DNA from: Toxorhynchites rutilus septentrionalis
Taxonomy: Eukaryota > Arthropoda > Insecta > Diptera > Culicidae
Direction: 5' to 3'
Length of the DNA: 64,000 nucleotides
Assembly: GCF_029784135.1 (NCBI RefSeq)
Contig: NC_073745.1
Location: 45,429,521-45,493,520 of the forward strand
The notes beneath the pieces were generated by a model. That model made no database searches, had not been told where the DNA came from, and saw nothing but the letters and a program-made list of their open reading frames with translations. Both the position numbers and the translations under genes were made by a program. Shown here piece by piece: positions 1 through 9,796 of the stretch (position 1 is the first letter of the stretch; every line of letters begins with the position of its first letter).

Positions 1-58
1 TGCTCCTTTCAGTTCGGCCTGTAAAAAACTTTTCTGAACTCTAATCCATCAAATTTGG

Positions 59-74
59 AGCCCTGAAAAGGGCT
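59..74 (-). terminator. Histone mRNA 3' stem-loop (left H3 copy)
   Basis: The plus-strand text AGCCCTGAAAAGGGCT is the reverse of the metazoan histone 3' stem-loop (6-bp stem, TTTC-type loop). It lies just downstream of the left H3 relic, where SLBP-bound, U7-dependent processing would normally occur. Confidence 0.8.
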
Positions 75-86
75 GTTGATTATATG

Positions 87-473
87 CTAAGCTAATATAG
101 CACGCTCTCCTCGGATACGATGGGCCAGCTGGATGTCCTTGGGCATGATGTGACGCGTTTTGCATGGATAGCTCACAAATTGGTATCTTCTAATAAGCCT
201 CCTGCAGCGTCATAACCGCGGAACTTTGGAAGCGCAAGTCGGTTTTGAAGTCCTGAGCAATTCCACGAACCAAATGCTGCAAAGGTAGCTTGCGGATCAG
301 CAATTCGGTCGACTTCTGATAGCGACGAATTTCATGCGAAGTTCCCGGTCGATAGCGATGTGGCTTCTTCACGCTTCCTGCGGCTGATGCGCTTATCCGA
401 GCTGCTTTCGTGGTGCCTTACCACCGAAAGACTAACGAGCTGTCTGCTTAGTCCCGATGAAACGAGTCCTCAC
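87..473 (-). pseudogene. Histone H3 pseudogene, left copy
   Basis: Read on the minus strand this shows the H3 tail pieces [15 protein letters not shown] and then [43 protein letters not shown] and RIRGERA, which together cover the whole of H3. It cannot code for a histone: the start codon is GTG, there is a TAG at the position of lysine 9, further stops lie in the tail, and small deletions shift the frame near residues 50 and 100. The open segment 190-372 is only the central part. Histone H3 packages DNA as a core nucleosome subunit; this copy is a relic. The 3' stem-loop at 59-74 and TATA element near 520-528 are still in place, so it derives from a replication-dependent gene, not from a spliced polyadenylated mRNA. 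Confidence 0.9.
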
Positions 474-499
474 GGTGCGAGAGTAGAGTAAGAAATGAA

Positions 500-745
500 C
501 GAAAGCAAGGGAAGTGTCATTTTATAAAACATAAAAGAATCGAATGTAAACCCCACCCTCTTTATTGTATAAGCTTACTGTATACTCACGAATATAATAA
601 GGGTGGGATTTAGATTCTATACTTTTATGGTTTATAAAATGACGCTTCCTTTGCTTTCGTTCATTAGAGACGAATGAACTCTCAGAGTTTAAAGTCTCTC
701 TAATTCAATACCTTCATTCCTTCCCTTTCGTTCATTTCTTACTCT
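500..745. promoter_or_regulatory. Facing promoters of the two H3 relics
   Basis: TTATAAAA boxes occur in mirror positions at about 520-528 (minus) and 632-639 (plus), each followed toward its gene by a pyrimidine-rich leader ending in ACTCTACTCTCGCACC before the start codon. The right side carries an additional segment at 667-715 (GAATGAACTCTCAGAG and on) that resembles a stretch at 61365-61400. Function is not expected since both genes are dead. Confidence 0.5.
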
Positions 746-756
746 ACTCTCGCACC

Positions 757-1143
757 ATGAGGACTCGAGCTCGTTAGTCTTTCGCAGACAGCTCGTTAGT
801 CATTCGGTGGTAAGGCACACGAAGTCAGCTCGGATAAGCGCACCAGTAGCAGGATAGGTGGAGAAGCCACATCGCTATCGACCGGGAACTTCGCATGAAA
901 TTCGTCGCTATCAGATATCGACCGAATTGCTGATCCGCAAGCTACCTTTGCAGCATTTGGTTCGTGGAATTGCTCAGGACTTCAAAACCGACTTGCGCTT
1001 CCAAAGTTCCGCGGCTATCACGCTGCAGGAGGCTTATTCGAAGATACCAATTTGTGTGCTATCCATGCAAAACGCGTCACATCATGCCCAAGGACATCTA
1101 GCTGGCCCATCGTATCCGAGGAGAGCTTGCTATATTAGCTTAG
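757..1143 (+). pseudogene. Histone H3 pseudogene, right copy
   Basis: This is the mirror copy of the left H3 relic. It keeps an ATG at 757 but is shifted and stopped within the first 30 codons; the recognisable core ([33 protein letters not shown]) is open from 858. Downstream of about 1035 the H3 C-terminus ([15 protein letters not shown], then MPKDI and RIRGE) is present in shifted frames, because of a deletion in the loop after residue 96 and a missing base near 1093. Both copies share several lesions (the TAG in the tail, the change of VALRE to a shorter form), so the inversion happened after the ancestor had already decayed. Confidence 0.9.
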
Positions 1144-1155
1144 CATATAATCAAC

Positions 1156-1171
1156 GGCCCTTTTCAGGGCT
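1156..1171 (+). terminator. Histone mRNA 3' stem-loop (right H3 copy)
   Basis: GGCCCTTTTCAGGGCT follows the right H3 relic by 12 bases and fits the 16-nt histone 3'-end stem-loop. One terminal pair is weakened (G-T), in keeping with decay. Confidence 0.8.
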
Positions 1172-1230
1172 CCAAATTTGATGGATTAGAGTTTAGAAAA
1201 GTTTTTTACAGGCCGAACTGAAAGGAGCAT

Positions 1231-2557
1231 TTAGCGAAAATCGTGGTTTCGATAATAATTCGTTACCGATAGGTGCCATGGATATGGATTTCTTAATGAA
1301 GAATATGAAATACATGACATGATGTAGTGAATATATCCGAAGAAATCACTTTGGTGAAACTGCATTATAAAATTATTTGTGTACGAATGCCGCAATCGAT
1401 AGTCGACTCTAATTTGCGCTGGGTAATTTCCTCGGAGGACTCGATTCCTCCTTTGAGCATTAATAATCTCTTTCTGGCAAAACGATGTGCTATGAATCAC
1501 ATTATTTGAATGATAGAATGAAGAAGTTTTCTGCCAATTTCCTTCAACCTCCAAACGTATCTTTCTCCCGTTTGTCGTTTTCGCGTTCGCTAATCCTTTC
1601 TCACAACACCCATTTCTAGTTTGAGAAATTGTTGAGTAAACATTGTTTGCCAGTGCGCGTAGAGCGGGAATTCCTAAAGATTCATTGCACCTCTAATAAA
1701 TTGCCGAAAGACGTGGTCTTACGTTGATCGCACTTGATTGAAAAAATCCAAAACGAAATGTATTTGGTCGAAGCATTATATGAGTAGAAAACAAATAATC
1801 GCTCGAAAATGACTTGATTTTCGCGATGTGAAACATTTTCCGTTTTTCATGTTATGCATCCAATATTGGATACGAAAATTTCCACTGATGGGAAAAAAAA
1901 TATTCAGAAGCTTTCCTGTTAATTGCGATTGATTGAAAAATAACAAAACCAAATGTATTTGGTTGCAGTGTTATATGGATAGAAAACATTAAAATAAACT
2001 ATTTCGCATGAATGTATTTTTCAATTCCCAGGGGAACTGGCAGATTATTTTTCAGCAACGATGATAGCAACGAGAATTCCGCGCGTGTATGTGTGTGTGG
2101 CGGCTGCTCCGATGTTTCAAACGGAACCGTGGCATCACTCTCCTCCTGATGGATTCCCTTTTGGCCTTAGGTACACAAACAGGCTCTTGGTGACACCGTT
2201 CATCAGCGTTTTCATGATAAACGAAATTAGCTTTACAACAACAGCGACAACATGCTCCAATCGCTGTTCAATCATAACTGAGTGGGTTTACGAGCGGCGC
2301 TCGCTTATATACCGATTGGTGATTTCAATAGCCTGTTTTGAAAGCAATTTTAAGACTATTGAAACAAGTTTTTGGATGAAAAAGTAACAAGTATATGACG
2401 CGTAGACATTTTATCTTTCAAATGAAGTGTTTATCATACCATTTCGTTCAGTTGTTTAAGAGCTATTAACGCTCAAAATCTCGGTCTCCAGCGTAACGCT
2501 TTCGTTCTCGAAACTTTGGTTTTACACCCCGGTATAGAAATGAAAGACGTAGTCCTA
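1231..2557. repeat. AT-rich repeat DNA ending in an X/Y-family terminus
   Basis: No credible gene is seen; the open frames here are short and unlike any family I know. A direct imperfect repeat of about 70 bases occurs at 1728-1797 and 1923-1993 (core GAAATGTATTTGGT). Two copies of the palindromic terminus typical of the X/Y repeats in this window occur: GACGTGGTCTTACGTTGA near 1707 and GACGTAGTCCTACGTCAA at 2540-2557. The latter abuts the gypsy leader exactly where homology with the second array copy begins. Confidence 0.5.
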
Positions 2558-2789
2558 CGTCAAAAGTGATTGAGTGTCTCAGTGGGATAAGTGTCTTTTT
2601 TTTTTACTTTTCTCCGTTTCTCGACACGCTTCTATCAGTTTTATGTACGCTGCGCGGTTGCAAAAGTGAAGTGAAGTAAGGAAAAAAATCATAGTTGTAA
2701 TTTTGTGAAAATTGGAAAAAACCCTTCAGGTGAGTCACTTATTAATCAAATGTTCTTTTTGTTTGTGGATTTATTTATTTTACGAAATG

Positions 2790-3340
2790 ATTGCGTCATT
2801 CGGGAAAGTGTCGGAGTGCAGATTGGAAAAAAATGAAAAATCGGCCGCGTCGCCATGAGTTGTCCAATTTTAGACGCTGCTGGCTCACTCACTGAGGGAT
2901 TTATTAGATTTTTTTTTTTTTACATCAACCGATTTAAGCACTCCCTGGAAAGTTTCAAGCACCGTTTAATGAAAATGTGCGTTGCTACAATATTTGCGAA
3001 AGCGGGCAACGTCGAATCGTTTTCGCGTGCGGTTTTTTTTTATATACATGTATATCACCATTACGAGACCTGCTTTGTAAGTCGCTTGCTCGATATAAAG
3101 TATACATGCGAGTGTACATAATATAATTTGACATACTGGTTGTATCGCGAAGTTTTATTGCGATGACCGATTATGCATTGTGGGGCGTTTGATGTGGGTG
3201 TAAGTGTGGCACTATCTGCTCTAGCAGTTTCCCTGGAAGTGACTTCGGGGCTAAAGCAGATCGTTGGAATTTTCAATCGCTACAAATGTTATATTTTTAT
3301 TCCTGTTCAGTCGTGTCTCGGACACAACACTTCTTCTTCT
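2790..3340. repeat. Diverged X'-like sequence inside the gypsy leader, copy A
   Basis: Several blocks run in the same order as the inverted X element at 23609-24514: GTTGTCCAATTTTAGACGCT, the ACTGAGGGATTTATTAGATT block, ATCAACCGATTTAAGCACTC, and at the far end GTGTCTCGGACACAACAC. Identity is visibly lower than among the other X copies, so this is an older insertion that has become part of the leader. It lies within the proposed leader intron and is also present at about 28030-28575. Confidence 0.5.
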
Positions 3341-4159
3341 ATTTCTCGGTAACTGGATGTGCTTTAGTGAAAAGGGGGGGGGGGGGCTTATTAGGTGATT
3401 CTTTTATATTTGTGGTATATTTTGTTTGACTGTTTACATGCGAACCATTAAACCACAGCATAAGTGTGTAATAATATCAGTATGTGATAATCAAATAAGA
3501 AGCTTCCAATGTAACGACCGTCGCTAATCTTTCGCAGTCGTTGTTCGTAGCCGGAGTGGAGCCTATGCAACGTTGATACTCTCGCTATCGCGCGTAAGCG
3601 TCCTTCAACGTTTGGTTGCTCGTGAATGCTTCAGGAACAGGATCAGGATAAACACTGCTTTTGTTTTCGGCACAACAACAAGTGTATTTTGCAGAAACAA
3701 AGCTTATTATAACTACTTAATTTTTTAAATTTTTAATTGAATTGAAATCATATGCAATTGTGATAGAATGCTAACGAATGAATAAAACTACGTTTTCTTG
3801 ATGCTAGTCGATCGTATACTTAATGGTCCTCTTCGCGATTATCTGCTCACAGCCTCCGAAGCGCACCACTCTTGCTAGTGGTCAATTGTACGGGTTGGAT
3901 TTATTTTTTTCTCTTGAATGAGATCCTCTTATCCTGTCGCACTAATAATCGTTGTTTGTACCATTTGTGCTGCTATATATTCTTCGTGGAAACTCCGTAT
4001 TAAATCACTAGTTCAATCTAGGTTCACTAGTCGTTGAATTACTTTTTACTATTACTTAGTTGAATAAAGTGTTCAGTATGATTCCTTGCTGTGGTGGTTA
4101 AGAGAAGACACACGTCCACAATGAGTTTATTCGGCTCTGTCGTTGAAAGAAATTGTTGT

Positions 4160-4715
4160 TTATTTAGAGGTATGGTTCGGTATAACCATAGGTGTATCAA
4201 ATGGTATTGTACGACCATGAATAAACGAAATGGTTCGGTACGATCATGAATAAACGAAATGGTTCGGTACGACCATAAATAGATGAAAGAAATGGTTCGG
4301 TACGACCATCGTTAAAAATGATAAAATGGTTTGGTACAACCATATATAGACTATGGAATGGTTCGAAACGATCATAGATATATGAAATGGTTCGGTACGA
4401 CCATTGTTGAAATGATGGAATGGTTTGGTACGACCATTGATAGATTATGAAATGCTTCGGTACGAGTATATATAAATGGAACAAATGGTTCGGTACGACC
4501 ATAAATATATGAAAGAAATGGTTCGGTACGACCATTGTTGAAATGATAAAATGGTTTAGTACAACCATAGATAGCTATGAAATGGTTCGGTACGACCATG
4601 AGTGAACGAAATGGTTCAGTACGACCATAAATATACAAAATGGTTCGGTACGACCATAAATAGATGGCATAAATGGTTCGGTACAACCATTGTTAAAATG
4701 ATGAAATGGTTTGGA
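4160..4715. repeat. Minisatellite in the gypsy leader, copy A
   Basis: About 15 units of 33-40 bases share the core ATGGTTCGGTACGACCAT, followed by 12-20 variable AT-rich bases. The core is nearly its own reverse complement, so each unit could form a small hairpin in RNA. The minus-strand frames of 123 and 104 codons across it arise only because the repeat lacks stops. The identical array is at 29396-29951. Confidence 0.9.
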
Positions 4716-4954
4716 GCATAAATGGACTTATGGAATGATTTTTTGAATTATAACTAAACGAATTGTACGATGTAGAGAAAAAAAATATATTCAATTCGTT
4801 TAGTGAATATATTGAATATATTGAACAAAATGACAAAATGAATGAATTGTGTTGCATTTATGAAAATGTATTGTTGCGATGCAATATACATGATATACAG
4901 CAGGTGTGATTCTTAAAATTGTTCTTTCCCTTTCTGGCATTTACAGTATTCAGT

Positions 4955-6142
4955 ATGCCAGGTGGCAAATACGTACGAGTCATCGCTAATGCTGACGATG
5001 TCTGTGACAATGAAGAGAGAGACCCAGAGGAAGAGTCCATTGAGTCAGACGGAGAGGAACTCAATGTGTCTTGTTCGAGAAAGGAGAATGTAAATGAAAA
5101 CTTACTTCATAGACCGGAACGTATGGAGAAGGCAGTATTTACAACGTCGAACCAACAAGAGCAACAGTTGAGTGATGTAACAGTTCCTCCATGGCTTACT
5201 CCGCGAGTCGAGTTGTCACAGGGTTCGAACAATCTGGAAACCCATGATTCTTCCCAAGTCAAGACAGATACTATTGGGGGAATACGTTGGGACATTCGGC
5301 CTTTTCCACAAGGTATACCCACCAGTAAATTGTGGACTGAATGGTGTCGGTTCAAATCAAATTTCGAGATTGCTACGGATTTGAACAATGTCAGCAACAA
5401 TAAACGGGCCAAACTGTTATACCTTCTCTTGGGTGATGAACTACAGGGTTTAGTCACGGCTGCTAAGCTATGCCCAAGTTTCCTTGATTCACAATGTTAC
5501 TCAACTTTAACGCAGAATATTAGCACATATCTGCGATCACTAGTTGATACAACAGCTGAACACGAAGAGTTCACTCGTCTCAAGCAGGAGTCTAACGAGT
5601 CTGTTGTAACATTTTATGCAAGAGTCGTAGAAAAGGCTGGTATGTGTGGCTATGGCAATGATGAGAATAGGTTTATCCGTTCTCAGATACTACAGGGAAT
5701 GAGCAACCGAGACGTTGCCAATGCGGCAAGAACGTATAACCATGACACCCAATCTGTTATTCAAGCAGCTACACGAGCTGAAGCATTCAACATCAATGCG
5801 GGTCCCTCCAAGGTGGATGGTATAATGGAAGTTACTAGTAAACCAAGTAAACAACAATCAGAACAGAAGAAATTTTCATCAGGTGGATGGAACGTACAAG
5901 GTCGGGGATTTTCAAATGGCCCGCCGAACAATCGTAAATATTCCTACAATAAATTTGTCGGGAAACGCAACCGGTGCTTCCGATGTGATCGTCCCAAGCA
6001 TAATGGGAAGCAGTGTCCAGCTTTATTCAAGAACTGTAACACGTGCAACGAGCGTGGCCATTTTTCTGCCACATGTCGCAAGAGATGGGTAAACAGTCTT
6101 GGTTCTTCAAAGGATGTTGATGAATCCATACATAATAAACAG

Positions 6143-6148
<6 letters not shown>
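4955..6148 (+). CDS. Retrotransposon Gag, copy A
   Basis: A Gag-like nucleocapsid protein of about 397 residues that would package the element RNA. The N-terminal third is acidic and disordered ([20 protein letters not shown]). The middle has the Gag fold signature of Ty3/gypsy elements: W-x2-W-x3-F ([13 protein letters not shown]) followed by [18 protein letters not shown] and [16 protein letters not shown]. Two zinc knuckles of form C-x2-C-x4-H-x4-C sit at residues of about 340-373. I start at the ATG at 4955 because the open frame upstream to 4919 lies before a likely splice acceptor at 4946. The frame stops two codons after the splice donor at 6142/6143, so unspliced RNA gives Gag alone. 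Confidence 0.88.
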
Positions 6149-6343
<195 letters not shown>

Positions 6344-9300
6344 ATGGTTAATTCGCTATTCCTTTCTGATGTTCTAGTGAACTGTTATGTCGGTTCATCA
6401 AAACCGATATCATTCTTGATAGATTCGGGTGCAGATGTCAATGTGATCGGGGGTAGCGATTGGGAAAGTTTAGAGATGCAGGTCAGATATGGGTCCGCAA
6501 ACCTCGAGTTTACTGAATGTACAGTTCACCCTGATCTTCGAGCGTATGCTGCTGATCTGCCGATGTCAGTCACGAAGATTTTTTGGGCAAAAGTAGAAGT
6601 CGAAGGTCTGAATAAACCGGTTGTTCGAGCAAAGTTTTTGGTAATTCCAAAGGGTCGTAGGTCATTACTGGGCCGAGAAACCGCTAGTGATTTGAAATTA
6701 TTACTAATTGGACAAGCTGTCACCTGTTCAGAACAAAGTGAAGATGTTAAAATTTTTCCAAAGGTTCCGGGAATCAAAGTCAAATTTAGTATTGATAGAA
6801 CTGTACCACCAGTACGAAACGCTTATTTCAATGTTCCCGCTGCGTTCAGAGAAGCAGCTAAAGTGAGGCTCGAGGAGATGGAAGCTAGAGGTATTATAGA
6901 GAAAGTCACGACTGCTCCAGAATGGATTAGCGGTATGTCAGCCGTTCCAAAAGGCAAGGACGACTTTAGATTAGTGGTAAATATGCGTGCGCCGAACAAG
7001 GCAATTAAAAGGGAATATTTTCGGCTGCCACTGTTGAATGAAATGAAGACAAAATTGCACGGAGCTAGATACTTTACTAAACTGGATTTAACAAGTGCAT
7101 ACTATCACCTGGAGTTAAGTCAGGAGTCGAGGGAATTAACCACCTTTCTTGCGGAACACGGGATGTATCGTTTTACGCGACTCATGTTCGGGGTTAACTG
7201 TGCCCCCGAAATTTTTCAGCGAGAAATGACTCGCATATTGGAAGGGATCTTCAATGTTATCGTTTATATTGACGATATACTGATATTCGCAGACACTTTG
7301 GAACACTTAAGGAAGACGGTTGCCAACGTCCTCAAAGCACTTAGAGCAAACAATCTAACGCTGAATACAGATAAATGTGAATTTGACCGAGAACGAATCA
7401 AATTCCTTGGTCATGAACTGGATAAAAATGGTTTCCACGTCGACGATGCTAAAGTTGCTAATATCCGAAACTTCCGCGAACCTTCAACCGTATCTGAGCT
7501 TCGAAGTTTTCTTGGATTGGCGTCCTTCGTGAGTTCCTATATCAAGAACTTTGCTGATTTGACGAGTCCATTGTGGAAAGTAGCTACCTCCCATACATGG
7601 CAATGGGGCCCAGATCAGACTAAAGCATTTGAAGATACTAAAAACATGATAGCAAATTCTACGATTGCGTTGGGATATTTTTCAGGAAGCGATAGAGCAG
7701 TGCTCTATACCGACGCTTCTCCAGTTGCGCTAGGAGCAGTGCTTACGCAAGAAGGTAACGATGGAACTAAGAGAATAATCAGTTTTGCGTCTAAAGCGCT
7801 GACATCTACAGAGAAAAAGTATGCGCAGAACCAGAGAGAAGCGCTGGGTGCTGTATGGGCGGTGGAGTATTTTTCATTCTTCCTGCTTGGAAGACACTTC
7901 ATCCTACGAACAGATGCAAGAGGTGTCAGTTTTATCCTCAATAGATCCCGGGAGGATTCAAAGAGAGCACTAACCAGAGCGGACGGGTGGGCTCTGCGAC
8001 TGAGTCCATATAGCTATGAGGTGGAATTCATTCGTGGGAGAGATAATATTGCTGATCCGTCATCACGTCTTTACGGAGGAGTTGCTGAACCATTCAATGA
8101 AGATGTAAGCCCATGGGAGATCGCTTGCCTTGAAGCAAACAGCGTGAGTTTTTTGACAGAAGACGAGATTTGTGAGGCTACAGAACAGGATGAAACGTTG
8201 AAAAAAGTATTAAACGCTCTGAAATATGGGGAATGGCCAAAAGAACTGAACAGATTCTTTTCAGTAAGAAACGAGCTTTGCATTAGAAACAGAATTATTT
8301 TGAAAGGAGGTCGAGCTGTAATCCCGGAGTCACTACGAGAGAAAGCATTAAGCGTAGCTCACGAAGGACATCCGTTAGCTGCAAAACTGAAGTCTATTTT
8401 AAGAGAGCGTGTATGGTGGCCAGGTATGGCCGGAGATGCTGAGATGTGGGTTAAGGCCTGTCGGTCATGCGCGGTCAATGGAAAATCGGAAAAGCCCACT
8501 CCAATGATGCGCACCATAATCCCGAAGACTGCCTGGGAAACTATCGCACTTGATTTTAATGGGCCTTATGCCAAGTTCGGAAGCATCTACATACTGGTGA
8601 TTGTCGATTATCGTTCGAGGTACATAATAGCTCGTCCTGTGAAATCCACCAGTTTCGAACACACAAAAAAAGTGCTCGAGGAAATCTTCGAAAGGGAAGG
8701 TTTTCCGGATAGTATGAAGAGTGATAACGGACCTCCGTTCAATGGAGAGGACTATAGTCGATTCTGCCATGAAAGAGGTATCAAAACTATTTTTCTCAAC
8801 ACCTAACTTTCCTCAACAAAATGGTATGGTTGAGAACTATATGAAGATCATTAATAAATCCATGGCCGTAGCTGCCGCTATGGGGTTGGACTATAACTCA
8901 GAATTGCAAGCTGCTGTTCATGCTCACAATGCAGCCTCCCACACTATTACGAAAGTTCCACCAGAGGAAATCATGTGTGGAAGAAGGATTAAACGCGGGC
9001 TGCCGCTATTCAATCGGGGGATACCGGATAACGACAACAGTGAAATCAACGAGAGGGATCGAAAAATGAAGCTGAAATCCAAAGAACGTGAGGACAACCG
9101 CCGTGGTGCTCGAAACTGCCAATTGAAGCCTGGAGATAATGTAATAATACAGCGTCAGCAACGAGCCAAAGGCGATTCGAGGTTTGGTACACAGCGCTAT
9201 ACCATTCTGGAAGAAAGAAATGGATGTCTAATACTCTGTGACGACGAGGGACGTACTATTAAACGTCACGTGTCTCAGACCAAAAAAGTTTTCGAATGGC

Positions 9301-9431
9301 GCGATCAATCAGCTTTAAAAGATGCTTCAGAGCAGGGCCACACAAATGATAAACGGATTCCACGATCTGTGAGGAATAAAAAAGTCCCTAACCACCTAAA
9401 AGACTTCGTACGCATAGTTGGTGATAGATAA
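6344..9431 (+). pseudogene. Retrotransposon Pol (protease, RT, RNase H, integrase), copy A, frameshifted
   Basis: Domains in order: aspartic protease (LIDSGADVN near residue 27), reverse transcriptase (KLDLTSAYYHLELS, GVNCAPEIFQREM, catalytic VIVYIDDILIF near residue 307), RNase H (LYTDASPVALGAVLTQ near 456, then EALGAVWAVEYFSFFL), and integrase with a zinc-binding part (AHEGHPLAAKL to CRSC), first catalytic Asp in ALDFNGPYAKFG, and second in SDNGPPF. The order RT-RNase H-integrase defines Ty3/gypsy. The frame is lost in a T run at 8790-8794, giving a stop at 8804; the rest, including QQNGMVENYMK with the catalytic Glu and a basic C-terminus, continues in the +1 frame to 9431. The shift separates the second catalytic Asp from the Glu, so integration is unlikely unless bypassed. 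No env-like frame follows. Confidence 0.9.
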
Positions 9432-9527
9432 ATTTGAGAGATGTAAATCATATCATTCAAAATAAAACGTAATTGATCAAGATTTTTTTTTTTAATTTTA
9501 TTTTTTTTCCCTCTCATTTTATCTTGT

Positions 9528-9541
9528 GAGAAGAGGAGAGA
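9528..9541 (+). other. Polypurine tract, copy A
   Basis: GAGAAGAGGAGAGA lies directly before the 3' LTR, where plus-strand priming is expected in LTR retrotransposons. The same tract is at 34761-34774. Confidence 0.8.
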
Positions 9542-9791
9542 TGTGGGGGTTTAGAACCCCTTGGATGAAATATCGCACTGGCTTACGCTAGTACCAAATA
9601 ATGCATTTTGCAACACATCCTCCACAGCGCTACCAACAAATGAAGCATAAAATAAGCGACCCGATCTGTCATCGTCTCGGCTACGTCAGCACTTGCTGAA
9701 ACACCATTCATTCGATATTCGTCCGTCTACGAGGTAAGTCCTTCATGCATGCTTCGGGGGCGATTCTCCTTTGCACATAATGGATTTCACA
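9542..9791 (+). repeat. 3' LTR of gypsy element, copy A
   Basis: A 250-bp LTR that starts TGTGGGGG and ends TTTCACA, hence TG...CA. It is preceded by the polypurine tract and followed by AGGAG, the target duplication seen intact around copy C. A good splice donor (TACGAG|GTAAGT) lies about 60 bases before its end. Confidence 0.92.
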
Positions 9792-9796
9792 AGGAG

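Larger units (their letters stand above)
1..1230. repeat. Inverted duplication of a histone H3 gene region
   Basis: The first 480 bases and the last roughly 500 bases of this interval are reverse complements with scattered mismatches. The symmetry runs from the 3' flank (the end motif around 1-60 matches 1171-1230 inverted), through a 3' stem-loop, an H3-like reading frame and an upstream promoter, to a centre near 560-590. The two genes therefore point away from each other with 5' ends facing. The interval starts at the window edge, so the left limit may lie outside. It could be a palindromic relic of a histone cluster or a foldback element that captured H3. Confidence 0.85.
2730..4946 (+). 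other. Probable intron in the retrotransposon leader, copy A
   Basis: The donor CTTCAG|GTGAGT at 2729/2730 is a near-perfect consensus, and a pyrimidine-rich stretch with TTTACAG ends at 4946, nine bases before the gag ATG at 4955. Removing the 2.2 kb between them would delete numerous short upstream ATGs and the minisatellite. In copy C the same sites are at 27967 and 30182. Splicing is inferred from the signals only. Confidence 0.55.

Noticed and set aside
4197..4686. Minus-strand frames of 123 and 104 codons with VVPNHF and GRTEPF repeats
   Set aside because: They are translations of the minisatellite; unit lengths are not multiples of three and both strands look equally open.
4160..4715. 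CRISPR-like pattern of repeats and spacers
   Set aside because: The repeat is degenerate, spacers are 12-20 bases, no cas genes occur, and the DNA is eukaryotic.
4919..4954. Upstream gag start (MFFPFLAFTVFS), which looks like a signal peptide
   Set aside because: It lies across a likely splice acceptor, and Gag proteins of this type need no signal peptide; the ATG at 4955 fits better.
9432..9527. An env-like gene after pol
   Set aside because: Only about 100 AT-rich bases lie between the pol stop and the polypurine tract.
9749..9791. LINE ORF1 start at 9749
   Set aside because: These codons belong to the LTR; the true N-terminus is at 27308 in the second array copy.
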